Assembly (NCBI GenBank): GCA_002255955.1
Contig: NKIM01000011.1
Coordinates: 83,226 to 147,225 of the forward strand
Source: Burkholderiales bacterium PBB2
Lineage (GTDB): Bacteria; Pseudomonadota; Gammaproteobacteria; Burkholderiales; Burkholderiaceae_C
DNA: 64,000 nt
Direction of reading: 5' to 3'
Position numbers and translations under genes: made by a program. Shown here in pieces: positions 15,265 through 23,926 of this stretch; the first letter of the stretch is position 1, and every line of letters starts with the position of its first letter. The notes beneath the pieces are model-generated. The model was not told the DNA's origin, made no database searches, and saw nothing but the letters and a program-made list of their open reading frames with translations.

Positions 15265-17550
15265 TCAAACCTGGATCTGACCAGCCAGCTGCTGGATGCG
15301 GATGACGACGAACTCCGCCGGCTTGAGCGGCGCGAAGGCGACGAGGATGTTGACGACACCGCGGTTGATGTCGTCCTGGGTGGTGGTCTCGCGGTCGCAC
15401 TTGACGAGGTAGGCTTCCTTGGCGCTCTTGCCCTGGAAGGCCCCGAGGCGGAACAGGCTGTTCATGAAGGCGCCCAGATTGAGCCGGATCTGCGCCCAGA
15501 GCGGCTCGTCATTGGGCTCGAAGACCACCCACTGGGTGCCGCGGTAGAGGCTTTCCTCGAGGAACAGGGCCAGGCGACGCACCGGCACGTATTTGTATTC
15601 CGAGCTCATCTGATCGGCGCCGCGCAAGGTGCGCGCGCCCCAGGACACGGCGCCGTAGACCGGCAACACGCGCAGGCAGTTGACGCCCAGAGGGTTGAGC
15701 GCGCCGCATTCGCCATCGGTCAGGGTGTAGGCGGTCTTCTGCACACCGCTGAGCGTGGCCTCGGTGCCGGCCGGAGCCTTCCAGACGCCGCGCTCGGCAT
15801 CGGTGCGGGCGAACAGGCCGGCCACCGTGCCGCTGGGCGGGGTCAGGCGCAGCTTGCCATTGCGCAGCGGGTCGGCGATGTAAACCCAGGGGTAGTAGAC
15901 CGCCGCATGGTCGGACTTGGGCAGGCCGGTGCCGTTGACGGCCGCCACCATCTGGGCCGGGTCCTGCGCCGAGGGCGGCGCGTCGATCACGAAGAAGGCG
16001 CGGCGCTCCTCGCAGTAGGCGGCCGCATCGGCCAGCACGCCGGGCTCGGTCACACCGGGCAGGCTGAGCAGGGTGAACAGGTCCACCTCTTCCAGCGCAT
16101 AAATGCCCTGGCGCTTGGCGCGGTCGGCAATGAAGGTGGGGTAGAGATCGGCCTCGGCGTAGGGCGTCTCGGTGCCGCCGGCCAGGTAGACATTGCCGGG
16201 CTGGGTGCTGGTGGCACCGGCCAGCAGGTGCAGCTCGCTGGCGATGCTCTTGGCCGGGGCAGCGCTGACAGCGATGCTGCTGCCGGCACCGAGCGAACCC
16301 GTGGCCAGCACCAGGCTGCTGCCACTGACCTTGACCGTGAAATCGCGGTAGCTCGGCTGGCCGGGCTTGAGCGCTCGCACTGCGGCTTGGAGGCGCGCCG
16401 CCACATCGTCGAGCTTGGCGGCCAGGTCAGCGCCTGCGGCGGCGGCGCTGCCGATATCGACCACATCGGGGCCGTAGCCATCGAGGCTGATGCGAAGTGC
16501 GCTGTGCGTGGCATCCGGCAGGGTGTTGAGGTCATTGGCCGCAAACACAGCACTGCTCAGCGTGGCAGGATCGGGCACGGGCGCAGGGCGGATGGTCGCC
16601 ACCGCGTCCACCTCCAGGCCGCCCGAAGCGGCGCCCAGCTTGAGCACACCGCTGGCGTTGTTCTTCTGGCCGGCCAGCACTCGCACCTGCGAGAACTCAC
16701 CGCCTTGACCCGAGCTCATCAAGATCTGCTGCGTGCCCGGCGGGCGGGCACAGGTGAACAGGTCGTAGGCCTGCTGGCTGTTGGACTGGGCGCGCACCTG
16801 GAGCTGGATGGCGGCGCACAAGCTGTCCAGCCTTTGCGTGGCCGTGCCACCGCCGATGTCCGCCGGCAGAGCGATCAAGACCTTGACCGGCGGCAGGCCG
16901 TTGACCGCGACGCGGAACTCGTTGTGGTTGGCATCCAGCAGGGTGGCCACATCGACCAGCGGCAGGCTTCGCGAAGTGCCGGCCGGCAAGGCGTCCAGCG
17001 CGGCCTTGCTGACCAGGCGGCTGAGCTTGACCAGCTGCGAGCTGGCATTGACCAGATCCAACACGTAGCGCGCATCGGCGGAGTTCATCGAGACATTGGC
17101 ATAGCTCTCGGCCGCTCCGTCTTCCGCGCGAAACAGCGAGAGGTTGAAGCTGCTGCCCGGGTTGGCGCTCTGGTGATCGACGCGGACCTCAATGCCATTG
17201 CCGGAAGCGCCAGCGTCCAGCGCCGTGAGCTTGAGTACATCGGCGGCGGCGGCGTTGCGCAAGCTGCGCTCGGCCGCGCTGGCGTCCTTGACCAGGCGGA
17301 TGGCATAAGCCTCGGTGCCGCCGTTCTGGAAGTACTGGCGCACGGCATAACCCAGCTCGGAGTCGAGGGCCAGGCCGCCGAAGCGGCGCTCGTAGTCCGA
17401 GAAGCTGAACAGGCGCACCGCCTTGTTGATCGGCCCCCGGGGCGCGGAGCCGGCGAAAGCCGCGATGGCCGTCGCCACGCCGCTGATGGTGCGCACCCCG
17501 CTGGGCAGCTCCTCGATGTAGACGCCGGGATAGTTCAGTTGCGCAGGCAT
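15265..17550 (-). CDS. Contractile sheath protein (Afp2-4-like) with duplicated insertion, 761 aa
   Basis: Sheath subunit whose contraction drives the tube. The N-terminus (NYPGVYIEELPSGVRTISGV, then FVGSAPRG-type AFAGSAPRGPINKAV) and the C-terminus (RRLALFLEESLYRGTQWVVF, NLGAFMNSLFRLGAFQG) are classic. Between them, residues about 205-450 form an insertion made of two similar modules (FRVAVNGLPP... and LRISLDGYGP..., each followed by LD..-A..LQ..VRA and a SG-G.GS segment), making the protein about twice the length of a minimal sheath. ATG 17550 has AAGGAG about 8 bases upstream; 26 further upstream residues are unlikely. It is the first gene of the eCIS operon. Confidence 0.95.
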   Translation of the reverse strand: MPAQLNYPGVYIEELPSGVRTISGVATAIAAFAGSAPRGPINKAVRLFSFSDYERRFGGLALDSELGYAVRQYFQNGGTEAYAIRLVKDASAAERSLRNAAAADVLKLTALDAGASGNGIEVRVDHQSANPGSSFNLSLFRAEDGAAESYANVSMNSADARYVLDLVNASSQLVKLSRLVSKAALDALPAGTSRSLPLVDVATLLDANHNEFRVAVNGLPPVKVLIALPADIGGGTATQRLDSLCAAIQLQVRAQSNSQQAYDLFTCARPPGTQQILMSSGQGGEFSQVRVLAGQKNNASGVLKLGAASGGLEVDAVATIRPAPVPDPATLSSAVFAANDLNTLPDATHSALRISLDGYGPDVVDIGSAAAAGADLAAKLDDVAARLQAAVRALKPGQPSYRDFTVKVSGSSLVLATGSLGAGSSIAVSAAPAKSIASELHLLAGATSTQPGNVYLAGGTETPYAEADLYPTFIADRAKRQGIYALEEVDLFTLLSLPGVTEPGVLADAAAYCEERRAFFVIDAPPSAQDPAQMVAAVNGTGLPKSDHAAVYYPWVYIADPLRNGKLRLTPPSGTVAGLFARTDAERGVWKAPAGTEATLSGVQKTAYTLTDGECGALNPLGVNCLRVLPVYGAVSWGARTLRGADQMSSEYKYVPVRRLALFLEESLYRGTQWVVFEPNDEPLWAQIRLNLGAFMNSLFRLGAFQGKSAKEAYLVKCDRETTTQDDINRGVVNILVAFAPLKPAEFVVIRIQQLAGQIQV

Positions 17551-17877
17551 GATGGAAAACTCCTTCTGGCGCCGTTTCGACAAGGCGCACGACGCGACGC
17601 TCGGGACTCGATCCGCCCACCACAGCACCGGGCCGCGGCGGCACGCTGCCTGTCGCGACCGGCAATGGCTGCATCAGGCCCGCGCAGCCTATGAGGGGGG
17701 CCGAGCGAGCAACATCATTCGTTTTGATGATGCGCGGGCGCCCAGTCTGGCGGGTGAGCCGGCGCGTTTTCGTTGCCGATCGCGCCCAAGCCGCGCCAAC
17801 ACTGGGCAAAGCGGCGCCAGCCCCGGCGCTGAAAGCGCTGCCAGGGTCAACACTGAAGTTCTAGGGGGAGGGGTGGC
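17551..17877 (+). promoter_or_regulatory. Intergenic leader between eCIS operon and acyltransferase, with one inverted repeat
   Basis: These 327 bases contain no gene I can support. They must carry the eCIS promoter on the minus strand. A perfect inverted repeat CATCAT-N8-ATGATG lies at 17713-17732 in a locally AT-richer patch and could be an operator. On the minus strand a TTGCTC followed 15 bases later by TAGGCT lies nearby, but the spacing is poor and I do not assign a promoter. Confidence 0.4.
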
Positions 17878-19044
17878 TCAGCGCACGGTCAGGGCCGCCG
17901 ATGCCGGCCGTACATCGGCTGCGGCACGGCCGGGCCAGCGATCTCGCCAGCGCAGGCCCGGCCGCTCCACCGCGTAGTGCAGGACCGCGCCCGTGGCCAG
18001 AATTGCCAGCGCATAGCCAGCGAACTGCAGCGCGCCCTGATCGGGCAGATGCGGCAGCAGCCAGGTCTCGACCGCATGCAGGGCCAGCTTGTGGCTCAGG
18101 TAGAGGCTGTAGGACAGTGCAGCCAGCCAGGCCACACCGGGCAAGCGCCAGCGACCCAGGCCGGTCTGCGGCGAAGTGGCCGCCCAGATGATCAGGCCCC
18201 AGGCCCAGGCCAGCACGGGCCAGCCCGCGGTATTGGCCAACAAGCCGGTGCGCTGCCGGAACAGCCACCAGGCCAGGCCCAGCAGCGCCAAGCCCAGGAT
18301 CAAGAGCCACTGCGCGCGCTGCTGCCCCCAGGCCCAGAGCCGAGGGCGATGCACTTGCAACAGGGCCAGGCCCACGCCCGCCAGCAAGCCATCCAGGCGC
18401 GACCAGGTCGGGTAGTAGAGCGCCTCGATGAACCAGGGCGTGTCCGGCCTCAAGGCGTCGAAATGCAGCCAGATGGCCGCCCGCAAACCCACGCCGCCCA
18501 GCACCAGCAGGGCCAGGAGGGCCAGCAACTGCCAGGCCCGCACGCGGCCGGCCAGGGCCCAGGCAAGCAGGGGGAAGACCAGGTAGAAATGCTCTTCCAC
18601 ACACAAGGACCAGGCATGCGAGAAGGCCTGGTTGTGGGCATAGTCGACCAGCAGATTGAAGCTGAAACTGAGGTACTTCCAGGCGGGCTCCAGGCCGGGT
18701 TGCTCGCGCAAGACAGGCAGCCCCTGGTAGATCGCCAGCACCACGACATAGGCCGGCAGGATGCGCCAGGCCCGCCGCCAGTAGAACTCCGCCAGGCCCG
18801 CCCCCTGCCCCGCCGCGCCCCGCTGCAAGCGCCGCAACAAGGGCGCGCCGATCAGAAAACCGCTGAGCACGAAAAACAGGTCCACACCGACCCAGCCGAA
18901 CCGCGCCAATGGATCGAAATTCGGACCAACACCGCCCACAAAGACCGAATGGAACAGCAGCACCCACAGGATGGCGATGCTGCGCAGCAGGTCGAGGCCG
19001 GGGAGATGGTGGCGCTGAGATGGGGAGTCAGGTGGCGTCGTCAT
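17878..19044 (-). CDS. Acyltransferase family 3 (OafA/YrhL-type) membrane protein, 388 aa
   Basis: Integral membrane O-acyltransferase that moves acyl groups onto sugars or lipids. It starts with the family hallmark GLDLLRSIAILWVLLFHSVF (the RSIA motif and the His of LFH), then GWVGVDLFFVLSGFLIGAPL, about ten hydrophobic segments, and YLSHKLALHAVE near the C-terminus. Length is typical for the integral domain alone, without a C-terminal SGNH domain. It is monocistronic, in the same direction as the eCIS operon but upstream of it, and gives no hint of a link to it. Substrate unknown. Confidence 0.88.
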   Translation of the reverse strand: MTTPPDSPSQRHHLPGLDLLRSIAILWVLLFHSVFVGGVGPNFDPLARFGWVGVDLFFVLSGFLIGAPLLRRLQRGAAGQGAGLAEFYWRRAWRILPAYVVVLAIYQGLPVLREQPGLEPAWKYLSFSFNLLVDYAHNQAFSHAWSLCVEEHFYLVFPLLAWALAGRVRAWQLLALLALLVLGGVGLRAAIWLHFDALRPDTPWFIEALYYPTWSRLDGLLAGVGLALLQVHRPRLWAWGQQRAQWLLILGLALLGLAWWLFRQRTGLLANTAGWPVLAWAWGLIIWAATSPQTGLGRWRLPGVAWLAALSYSLYLSHKLALHAVETWLLPHLPDQGALQFAGYALAILATGAVLHYAVERPGLRWRDRWPGRAAADVRPASAALTVR

Positions 19045-19219
19045 GGCCGGCCATTGTCAGCGAGCGCAAGCCGGGCTGAGCCCCCTGGCCGGCAGCCAAG
19101 GCATATCTGCCGCACGCATGAGCTCTCGCGTTTCGCTTCGTTTCCCGACTGAAGCCCGCGTCCTAAGCTGGCAACTCTCGACGGCCAAAGCGCCAACACA
19201 ACCCCATCAGGAGACTGCC

Positions 19220-19438
19220 ATGAGCATCACCGCCATCAATGTGCGCAACCAGTTCCGCGGCACCATCCAGGAGATCATCGAAGGCCCGGTGGTGTCCGAG
19301 GTCGACGTGATCACGCCCTCGGGCGCCCTGGTCACCTCGGTCATCACCACCCGCTCGGTCAAAGACCTGGGCCTGGTCGTGGGCCGCGAGGTGGTGGCCT
19401 TGGTCAAGTCGACCGAGGTCTCGATCGCCACGCTCTGA
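19220..19438 (+). CDS. Molybdopterin/molybdate-binding (Mop/TOBE) protein, 72 aa
   Basis: Single Mop domain: MSITAINVRNQFRGTIQEII, then GPVVSEVDVITPSGALVTSV and SVKDLGLVVGREVVALVKST. Such molbindins bind molybdate oxyanions as hexamers and buffer cellular molybdate. ATG 19220 is preceded by CAGGAG about 7 bases upstream; the longer open frame upstream lacks a ribosome binding site. It lies 34 bases before an alpha/beta hydrolase gene and probably shares a transcript with it. No molybdate transporter is in view. Confidence 0.93.
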   Translation: MSITAINVRNQFRGTIQEIIEGPVVSEVDVITPSGALVTSVITTRSVKDLGLVVGREVVALVKSTEVSIATL

Positions 19439-19472
19439 CCCCGCGCGCCGACCGCCCCGCAGGAGATTGACC

Positions 19473-20063
19473 ATGCCCGCCTACCGCCCGCCGCGCCTGC
19501 TCATCATCCCCGGCCTGCACGACAGTGGCCCGGCCCATTGGCAGACCTGGCTGCAAGCCCAGTTCCGCGACGCCCGCCGGGTGCGGCAGCACGATTTCAG
19601 CCAGCCCGATCTGCTGCGCTGGGCCGAGCGCATCCGCAGCACCATCGACCATGCCGGCCCGGGCGAATGGATCGCCGTGGCTCACAGCTTCGGCACCCTG
19701 GCCCTGGCCCGGCATCTGCAGGACCAGCTCGATTCACCGATCCGCCAGGCCTTGCTGGTGGCGCCGGCCGAGCCCGACAAGTTCGGCCTTGCGGCCCTCC
19801 TGCCGCAGCAGCGCCTGCGCGTGCCCAGCACCCTGATCGCCAGCGAGAGCGACCCCTGGATGTCCGCGCAAAGCGCCCAGCGCTGGGCGCGCCGCTGGGG
19901 CAGCAACTACAGCAATCTGGGCCGCGTCGGCCACATCAACACCGAGGCCGGCTTCGGCCCCTTCCCCCTGGCCAAGCGCTGGGTGGAATCGGCCCTGGCC
20001 CGCGCCGCCCGCGAGCAGCGCCCGGCCCAGGCCAGCTTTCAGGAGTGGTCATTTGCGGTCTGA
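19473..20063 (+). CDS. RBBP9/YdeN-type serine hydrolase, 196 aa
   Basis: Small alpha/beta hydrolase without a lid. RLLIIPGLHDSGPAHWQTWL is the family N-terminal motif (HWQ after the oxyanion loop), the nucleophile is S72 in VAHSFG, with an Asp in SESDPW and a His in GHINTEAGFGPF completing the triad. ATG 19473 has AGGAG 7 bases upstream; an in-frame TTG at 19467 is less likely. It follows the Mop gene. Physiological substrate is unknown for most of this family. Confidence 0.92.
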   Translation: MPAYRPPRLLIIPGLHDSGPAHWQTWLQAQFRDARRVRQHDFSQPDLLRWAERIRSTIDHAGPGEWIAVAHSFGTLALARHLQDQLDSPIRQALLVAPAEPDKFGLAALLPQQRLRVPSTLIASESDPWMSAQSAQRWARRWGSNYSNLGRVGHINTEAGFGPFPLAKRWVESALARAAREQRPAQASFQEWSFAV

Positions 20064-20146
20064 GCAGCGTCCAGGCCTCGCGCCTGCCTTGACTCGCGCC
20101 CCTGGCCCCCAAGCACAAGAACACCACACTCACGGAGGAAACCGCC

Positions 20147-20803
20147 ATGCGCCTGTACGCCCATGACAGCAGCAAACTCAGCAGCCCCTCGCTCTGGCAG
20201 CCACCGCAGACCTTGACCCAGATCGGCGCCCTGCTGGCGCCGCTGAAGCTGAGCGTGGGCCATATGGCCCTGTACCCGGCCCGTACCGGGCGCCCGGCCG
20301 GCGTGGTCTACCAAACCGAGCTGGAGGCCCTGCACCGCCGCTTCCAGCTGCACCAGGCGGAACGCCGACATGCCACGCGACATGATCTGTCCAAGCTCCA
20401 TCTCGGCGCGACGCCGGGTCTGGGCGCGCTGACCCATGCGCCGGACCTGTTTCTGCTGATGGAGGGTCAGGTCTTGCTGCAGCTGCAAGGCCGTGACCAG
20501 CGCTGGACCTTGCAGCTGGATGCCGGCGACTGGGCCGCCATTCCGCCTGCACTGCTGCTGAACCTGGCGGCCCGGCCTTCGCTGAACTTTGCCGAGCGCG
20601 TGGACCTGCTGCACTGGCGCCAGGAACCGGAGGCCGCGGCCCGGCCTGCCCGCACGCAGCGCCCCTCGCTGCAAGAAGGCCTGCGCTGGGCGGCCGCCCC
20701 CGCCCCCGCCCCCGCCCCCGCCCCCGCCCCCGCACCGCGCGCCGTGGCCTGGCCCATGGCTGCGCGTCAGGAGATTGCTGCGGAGCTGGCTGCCGCGGCC
20801 TGA
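20147..20803 (+). CDS. Cupin-like protein with Ala-Pro repeat, 218 aa
   Basis: The middle (ELEALHRRFQLHQAERRHAT through ALTHAPDLFLLMEGQVLLQL and QLDAGDWAAIPPALLLNLAA) follows the layout of acireductone dioxygenase-like cupins, with the MEG...L and AGD.A.IP turns. The HxH, Glu and final His metal ligands of true acireductone dioxygenase are not conserved, so enzymatic activity is doubtful. After the cupin comes a linker of seven Ala-Pro pairs (about residues 184-197) encoded by a hexanucleotide repeat, then a short helix. ATG 20147 has GGAGG about 8 bases upstream. No sulfur-salvage genes lie nearby. Confidence 0.7.
   Translation: MRLYAHDSSKLSSPSLWQPPQTLTQIGALLAPLKLSVGHMALYPARTGRPAGVVYQTELEALHRRFQLHQAERRHATRHDLSKLHLGATPGLGALTHAPDLFLLMEGQVLLQLQGRDQRWTLQLDAGDWAAIPPALLLNLAARPSLNFAERVDLLHWRQEPEAAARPARTQRPSLQEGLRWAAAPAPAPAPAPAPAPRAVAWPMAARQEIAAELAAAA
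20696..20731 (+). repeat. Hexanucleotide tandem repeat, six GCCCCC units
   Basis: Six perfect copies of GCCCCC lie within the cupin-like gene and encode alternating Ala-Pro. Because the unit is six bases, gain or loss of copies keeps the reading frame and would only change linker length. Confidence 0.95.
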
Positions 20804-20823
20804 GCCTGGCACGCCTGCCAGGC
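20804..20823. terminator. Bidirectional hairpin between convergent genes
   Basis: GCCTGGCA-CGCC-TGCCAGGC is a perfect 8-bp stem with a 4-base loop that fills the 22-base gap between the convergent cupin and chemoreceptor genes. There is no T-run on either side, so it may work as a weak or Rho-assisted terminator, or protect both 3' ends. Confidence 0.65.
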
Positions 20824-20825
20824 CA

Positions 20826-22358
20826 TCAGCCGGGCAAGCGGAAGGCCGCCACCGCCTTGACCAACTGCTGCGCCTGCTGGCTGAGGCTGTCGGCGGCCGC
20901 CGCGCTTTGCTCGACCAGGGCTGCGTTCTGCTGCGTGGCCTGGTCCATGTGCGCGACCGACTGGCCGACCTCTCGCACCCCGGCGCTCTGCTCGCCGGAG
21001 GCGCGGCTGATCTCGGCCACCACCTCGGTGACCCGGCGGATGGCGCTGACGATCTCGTCCATGGTCTGGCCGGCCTGGTTGACCAGCTCGGTGCCCTGCC
21101 CCACCTGGCCGACGCTGGTGTCGATCAAGTCCTTGATCTCGCGCGCCGCCGCGGCGCTGCGCTGGGCCAGGCCGCGCACCTCGCCGGCCACCACCGCAAA
21201 GCCGCGCCCCTGCTCGCCGGCGCGCGCCGCCTCGACCGCGGCATTGAGGGCCAGGATGTTGGTCTGAAAGGCGATGCCGTCGATCACGCCAATGATGTCG
21301 GCAATGCGGCGTGAGCTGTCGTTGATGCCGCCCATGGTGGAGATCACCCGGCCCATCATGTCGCCGCCATTGACCGCCACCTTGGAGGCCTGTTCGGCCA
21401 GCTGGCGGGCCTGCTCGGCGTTGTCGGCGTTGTTGCGCACATTGGCGTCCAGCTCGGACATGGTCGAGGTGGTGCGCTGCAGGGCATTGGCCTGCTGCTC
21501 GGTGCGGTCGGAGAGATCCTGGTTGCCATGCGCGATCTCCTGGCTGGCACTGGCCACCTCATCGGCGTTGAGCTTGACCTCGCGCACGATGGTGGCGAAG
21601 CTGCCCTGCATCTCGGCCAGGGCGCGCAGCAGCTGCTGGGTTTCCTCGTTGCCGACCGGCTCGATGCGATTGCCCAGCTCGCCCGAGGCCAGGGCCTGGG
21701 CGACGCGCACCGCCTGGTTCATGGGCCGCGTCATCTGGCGGGCCAGCCACAGCGAGGCCAGCAGCATGGTCAGGGCCGAGGCCAGCCAGGCGGCCGCCAT
21801 CAAGTACCGTGTCGTCTTCACACCCCGGCCGGCCTGTTCGTTGAGCCGCTCGTTGTTCTTCTCGATGGCATCCGACAAGCTGGCCATCTGGGTCTCCAGC
21901 TCCGAGAACGCCGCCTGCAAGGCTGGCCCGGCCTTCTGGCCTGCGGCCGCATCGCTGCGCGCGGCCTTGACCATCTCGCGCCCGGCCTGGACATAGCGCT
22001 GCACCAGGGGCCGGACGGTGCGCAAGGCCTGGCGGGCCTCCTCGCTGAGATCCGCCTGGTCGAGCAGGGCGAGGTTCTTCTCGAAGGTGGCTGCATGGTC
22101 GCTGAGGCCGCTCTCGGCCTCGGCAATGCGGGCGGGCTCCTGCTCGAGCGCGCCCAGCAAGGCGAGCTGGGCATCGCCACGGATGGCGTCATGCATCATG
22201 TCCGCTTCCTGGCTGGCTTGCAGGGCCGCCGCGGCATGCAGTGCATCTTCGATATTGCCGCCGAGGCGGTCGGCCGACCACAAGCCGATACCGCCGGTGA
22301 GGGTGGCCAGCAAGGTGCCGGCCAAACCCAGAGCCAAGACCTGAAACCGCAATTTCAT
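20826..22358 (-). CDS. Methyl-accepting chemotaxis protein, transmembrane, 510 aa
   Basis: Receptor with TM1 at about 7-29, a helical periplasmic domain (about 30-185, four-helix-bundle style), TM2 at about 189-211, a HAMP domain and a cytoplasmic coiled coil. The signalling tip reads [19 protein letters not shown] then [18 protein letters not shown], the standard form. It lacks a C-terminal CheR-docking pentapeptide (ends [10 protein letters not shown]). ATG 22358 has GGGAG about 7 bases upstream. It stands alone, about 11 kb from the chemosensory operon in this window, and could feed another chemotaxis array elsewhere. Ligand unknown. Confidence 0.95.
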   Translation of the reverse strand: MKLRFQVLALGLAGTLLATLTGGIGLWSADRLGGNIEDALHAAAALQASQEADMMHDAIRGDAQLALLGALEQEPARIAEAESGLSDHAATFEKNLALLDQADLSEEARQALRTVRPLVQRYVQAGREMVKAARSDAAAGQKAGPALQAAFSELETQMASLSDAIEKNNERLNEQAGRGVKTTRYLMAAAWLASALTMLLASLWLARQMTRPMNQAVRVAQALASGELGNRIEPVGNEETQQLLRALAEMQGSFATIVREVKLNADEVASASQEIAHGNQDLSDRTEQQANALQRTTSTMSELDANVRNNADNAEQARQLAEQASKVAVNGGDMMGRVISTMGGINDSSRRIADIIGVIDGIAFQTNILALNAAVEAARAGEQGRGFAVVAGEVRGLAQRSAAAAREIKDLIDTSVGQVGQGTELVNQAGQTMDEIVSAIRRVTEVVAEISRASGEQSAGVREVGQSVAHMDQATQQNAALVEQSAAAADSLSQQAQQLVKAVAAFRLPG

Positions 22359-22453
22359 TCGTGTCTCCCTGATGCCAGGCCCGAATATCAGGCCAGAGGG
22401 AAATCAGGGCAAGCGAGATCGTGCCAAAACCGGCACGCACGCCACAGCGAAAC

Positions 22454-23197
22454 TCAGCGCGGCAGCAGCTTGAGGCTCAAGCCGCGCGTGCCATCGGCGG
22501 CCGGCTGGAGCGCGGTTTCGAGTTCAGCCAGACGCTGGTCCACCCGGGCCGCATCGCAGGCCGTGGCGCAGCGGATGTGCAGCCACAGGCCGTCGCGGTC
22601 GCGCACCCCGGAGGCCATGCGCGAGGAGATCTCGACACTCGCTCCCAGAGCCTCCAACTGCGCGCTCAGGTCCAGGCTCAGGCGCGCCATCTCGGCCACA
22701 TCGGCCACCTTCCAGACGGCCACGGCCGCCTCTGGCGTCGGCGGCGCACCGCGCCAGGCGCCCTCAGCGCTCGCCGGGTCCTTCGACGACAGCAGCGGCC
22801 AAAGCAGCACACCGCCCAACATGAACGAGGCTGCCAGGCCCCAGGCCCAGCGGCTGCCGCTGGGCTTGCTGCGGCGAAGCGGGCTGTGATTGGCGGCCTC
22901 GGGCTGCGGGCTCGTCAGCGCCGTCACCGCAGCGGGCTGCAGCTGCAGGCCGGCACGGGCGCGAACCTCACTCCAGTCCATGGCCGCGCGCGGCGGCTGC
23001 GGCAGTCGATCCAGGCCGCGGCGCAGGCGCAGGCCTTGATGCCAGGCCTCGTGCACCTCAGGCTCAGCGGCGCCCTCAGAAGGCGCCGGCTGCGGCCGGC
23101 CGGTCAGCCCGTCCAGCCAATCGCCGGCCTGGCGCAAGGCCTGCGCATCGGGCGCGCTCGCATCCGGCGCCGGGGTGGGGTGGTGCTCAGCAGTCAT
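22454..23197 (-). CDS. Putative membrane anti-sigma factor, 247 aa
   Basis: Starts inside the sigma factor gene (11-base overlap at 23187-23197), the usual place of a cognate anti-sigma factor. The cytoplasmic N-terminal part (1-116) is Pro/Ala-rich with helices, followed by a basic stretch, a single transmembrane segment at about 117-136 (WAWGLAASFMLGGVLLWPLL) and a 110-residue C-terminal part expected in the periplasm. I do not see the zinc HxxxCxxC motif of ZAS-type anti-sigmas. Role as anti-sigma is inferred from topology and gene overlap, not sequence family. Confidence 0.7.
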   Translation of the reverse strand: MTAEHHPTPAPDASAPDAQALRQAGDWLDGLTGRPQPAPSEGAAEPEVHEAWHQGLRLRRGLDRLPQPPRAAMDWSEVRARAGLQLQPAAVTALTSPQPEAANHSPLRRSKPSGSRWAWGLAASFMLGGVLLWPLLSSKDPASAEGAWRGAPPTPEAAVAVWKVADVAEMARLSLDLSAQLEALGASVEISSRMASGVRDRDGLWLHIRCATACDAARVDQRLAELETALQPAADGTRGLSLKLLPR

Positions 23198-23777
23198 GGC
23201 AGTCTTGCATCAAGGGCAGAAGTTTGGCCCGGCACTGGGCCAGGTAGACCGTGGTGGCGTGTTCGCTGCGGCCCAGGCGCTGGGCCAGTTCGGCCCGGGT
23301 CCAGCCCTCGACATAGGCCAGGTACAGGACCTCGGCCCGCTCGGGTTCCTGGGCCTGAAAGCGCCGGAAGGCACGCTGCACGCAGTCGCTCAAGTCATTG
23401 AGATGCGTGCTCTCGGAAAAACTCAGGGCGGCACCCAACCCGGGGGCCAGGTCTTGCGTCTCGGCCTCCGGCGGCGGCTCGGCCCCCAGCTGCAACGGCT
23501 GCTGGCGGCGCAGGTGCGCACGCAAGGTGTTGCCGGCGATCTGCCAGAGCCAGGTCGAAAGCTGGGCCTCGCCGCGAAAGCCGGCCAGGCCGCGCAGGGC
23601 CGCGGCAAAGCTGTCCTGCACCAGCTCATGGGCCAGGGCCTCGCTGCAGCCGCAGGCACCGACGAAGTAACGCAGCAAACGCGGATACCACTGCGGATAC
23701 AGCGCCGCCAGATCGGCCTCGCTGGCACCGGCTCGCGAGGCCGGTGCTACTGGTTCATCCTTGGTGCGATCGAACAT
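23187..23777 (-). CDS. ECF-family RNA polymerase sigma factor, 196 aa
   Basis: Region 2 is visible as YPQWYPRLLRYFVGACGCSE, LAHELVQDSFAAALRGLAGF and QLSTWLWQIAGNTLRAHLRR, and region 4 as RAEVLYLAYVEGWTRAELAQ followed by RLGRSEHATTVYLAQCR. The long linker between them is Pro/Glu-rich. ATG 23777 gives an ordinary N-terminus; the open frame to 23852 adds unrelated Arg-rich sequence. It is coupled to the anti-sigma gene and divergent from the TPR-CHAT gene, which it may control. No clear ECF-type -35/-10 pair could be named by eye. Confidence 0.92.
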   Translation of the reverse strand: MFDRTKDEPVAPASRAGASEADLAALYPQWYPRLLRYFVGACGCSEALAHELVQDSFAAALRGLAGFRGEAQLSTWLWQIAGNTLRAHLRRQQPLQLGAEPPPEAETQDLAPGLGAALSFSESTHLNDLSDCVQRAFRRFQAQEPERAEVLYLAYVEGWTRAELAQRLGRSEHATTVYLAQCRAKLLPLMQDCHDC

Positions 23778-23926
23778 GGGGCTGGTTAGGATTCGGCCCG
23801 GGCGCGCCGGCGCAAGGCAAGCAGCCCGCCAACGAGCACGGCAACAGGACAAGAAAAATCGGGCACATGGGAGACCACCGCAGGCAGCGCCTCCAGCGCG
23901 AGCGTCAAAGCGAGCGAAGCGCAGGC

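Noticed and set aside
1..17550. Ordinary prophage instead of eCIS
   Set aside because: DUF4157, the AAA+ ATPase, DUF4255 and LysM adaptor set is eCIS-specific, and there are no capsid, terminase or integrase genes in the window.
20147..20803. Acireductone dioxygenase (methionine salvage enzyme)
   Set aside because: Layout is similar but the metal-binding HxH, Glu and His are not conserved and no salvage genes are near.
22408..22426. Sigma-54-like TGGCACG upstream of the chemoreceptor at 22358
   Set aside because: The GG-to-GC distance is 9 bases instead of 10 and the -12 element reads CGCT, so it does not meet the sigma-54 pattern.
23778..23926. Autoregulated ECF promoter between sigma and CHAT genes
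   Set aside because: No GGAAC-type -35 with a matching -10 at 16-17 bases could be seen on either strand.
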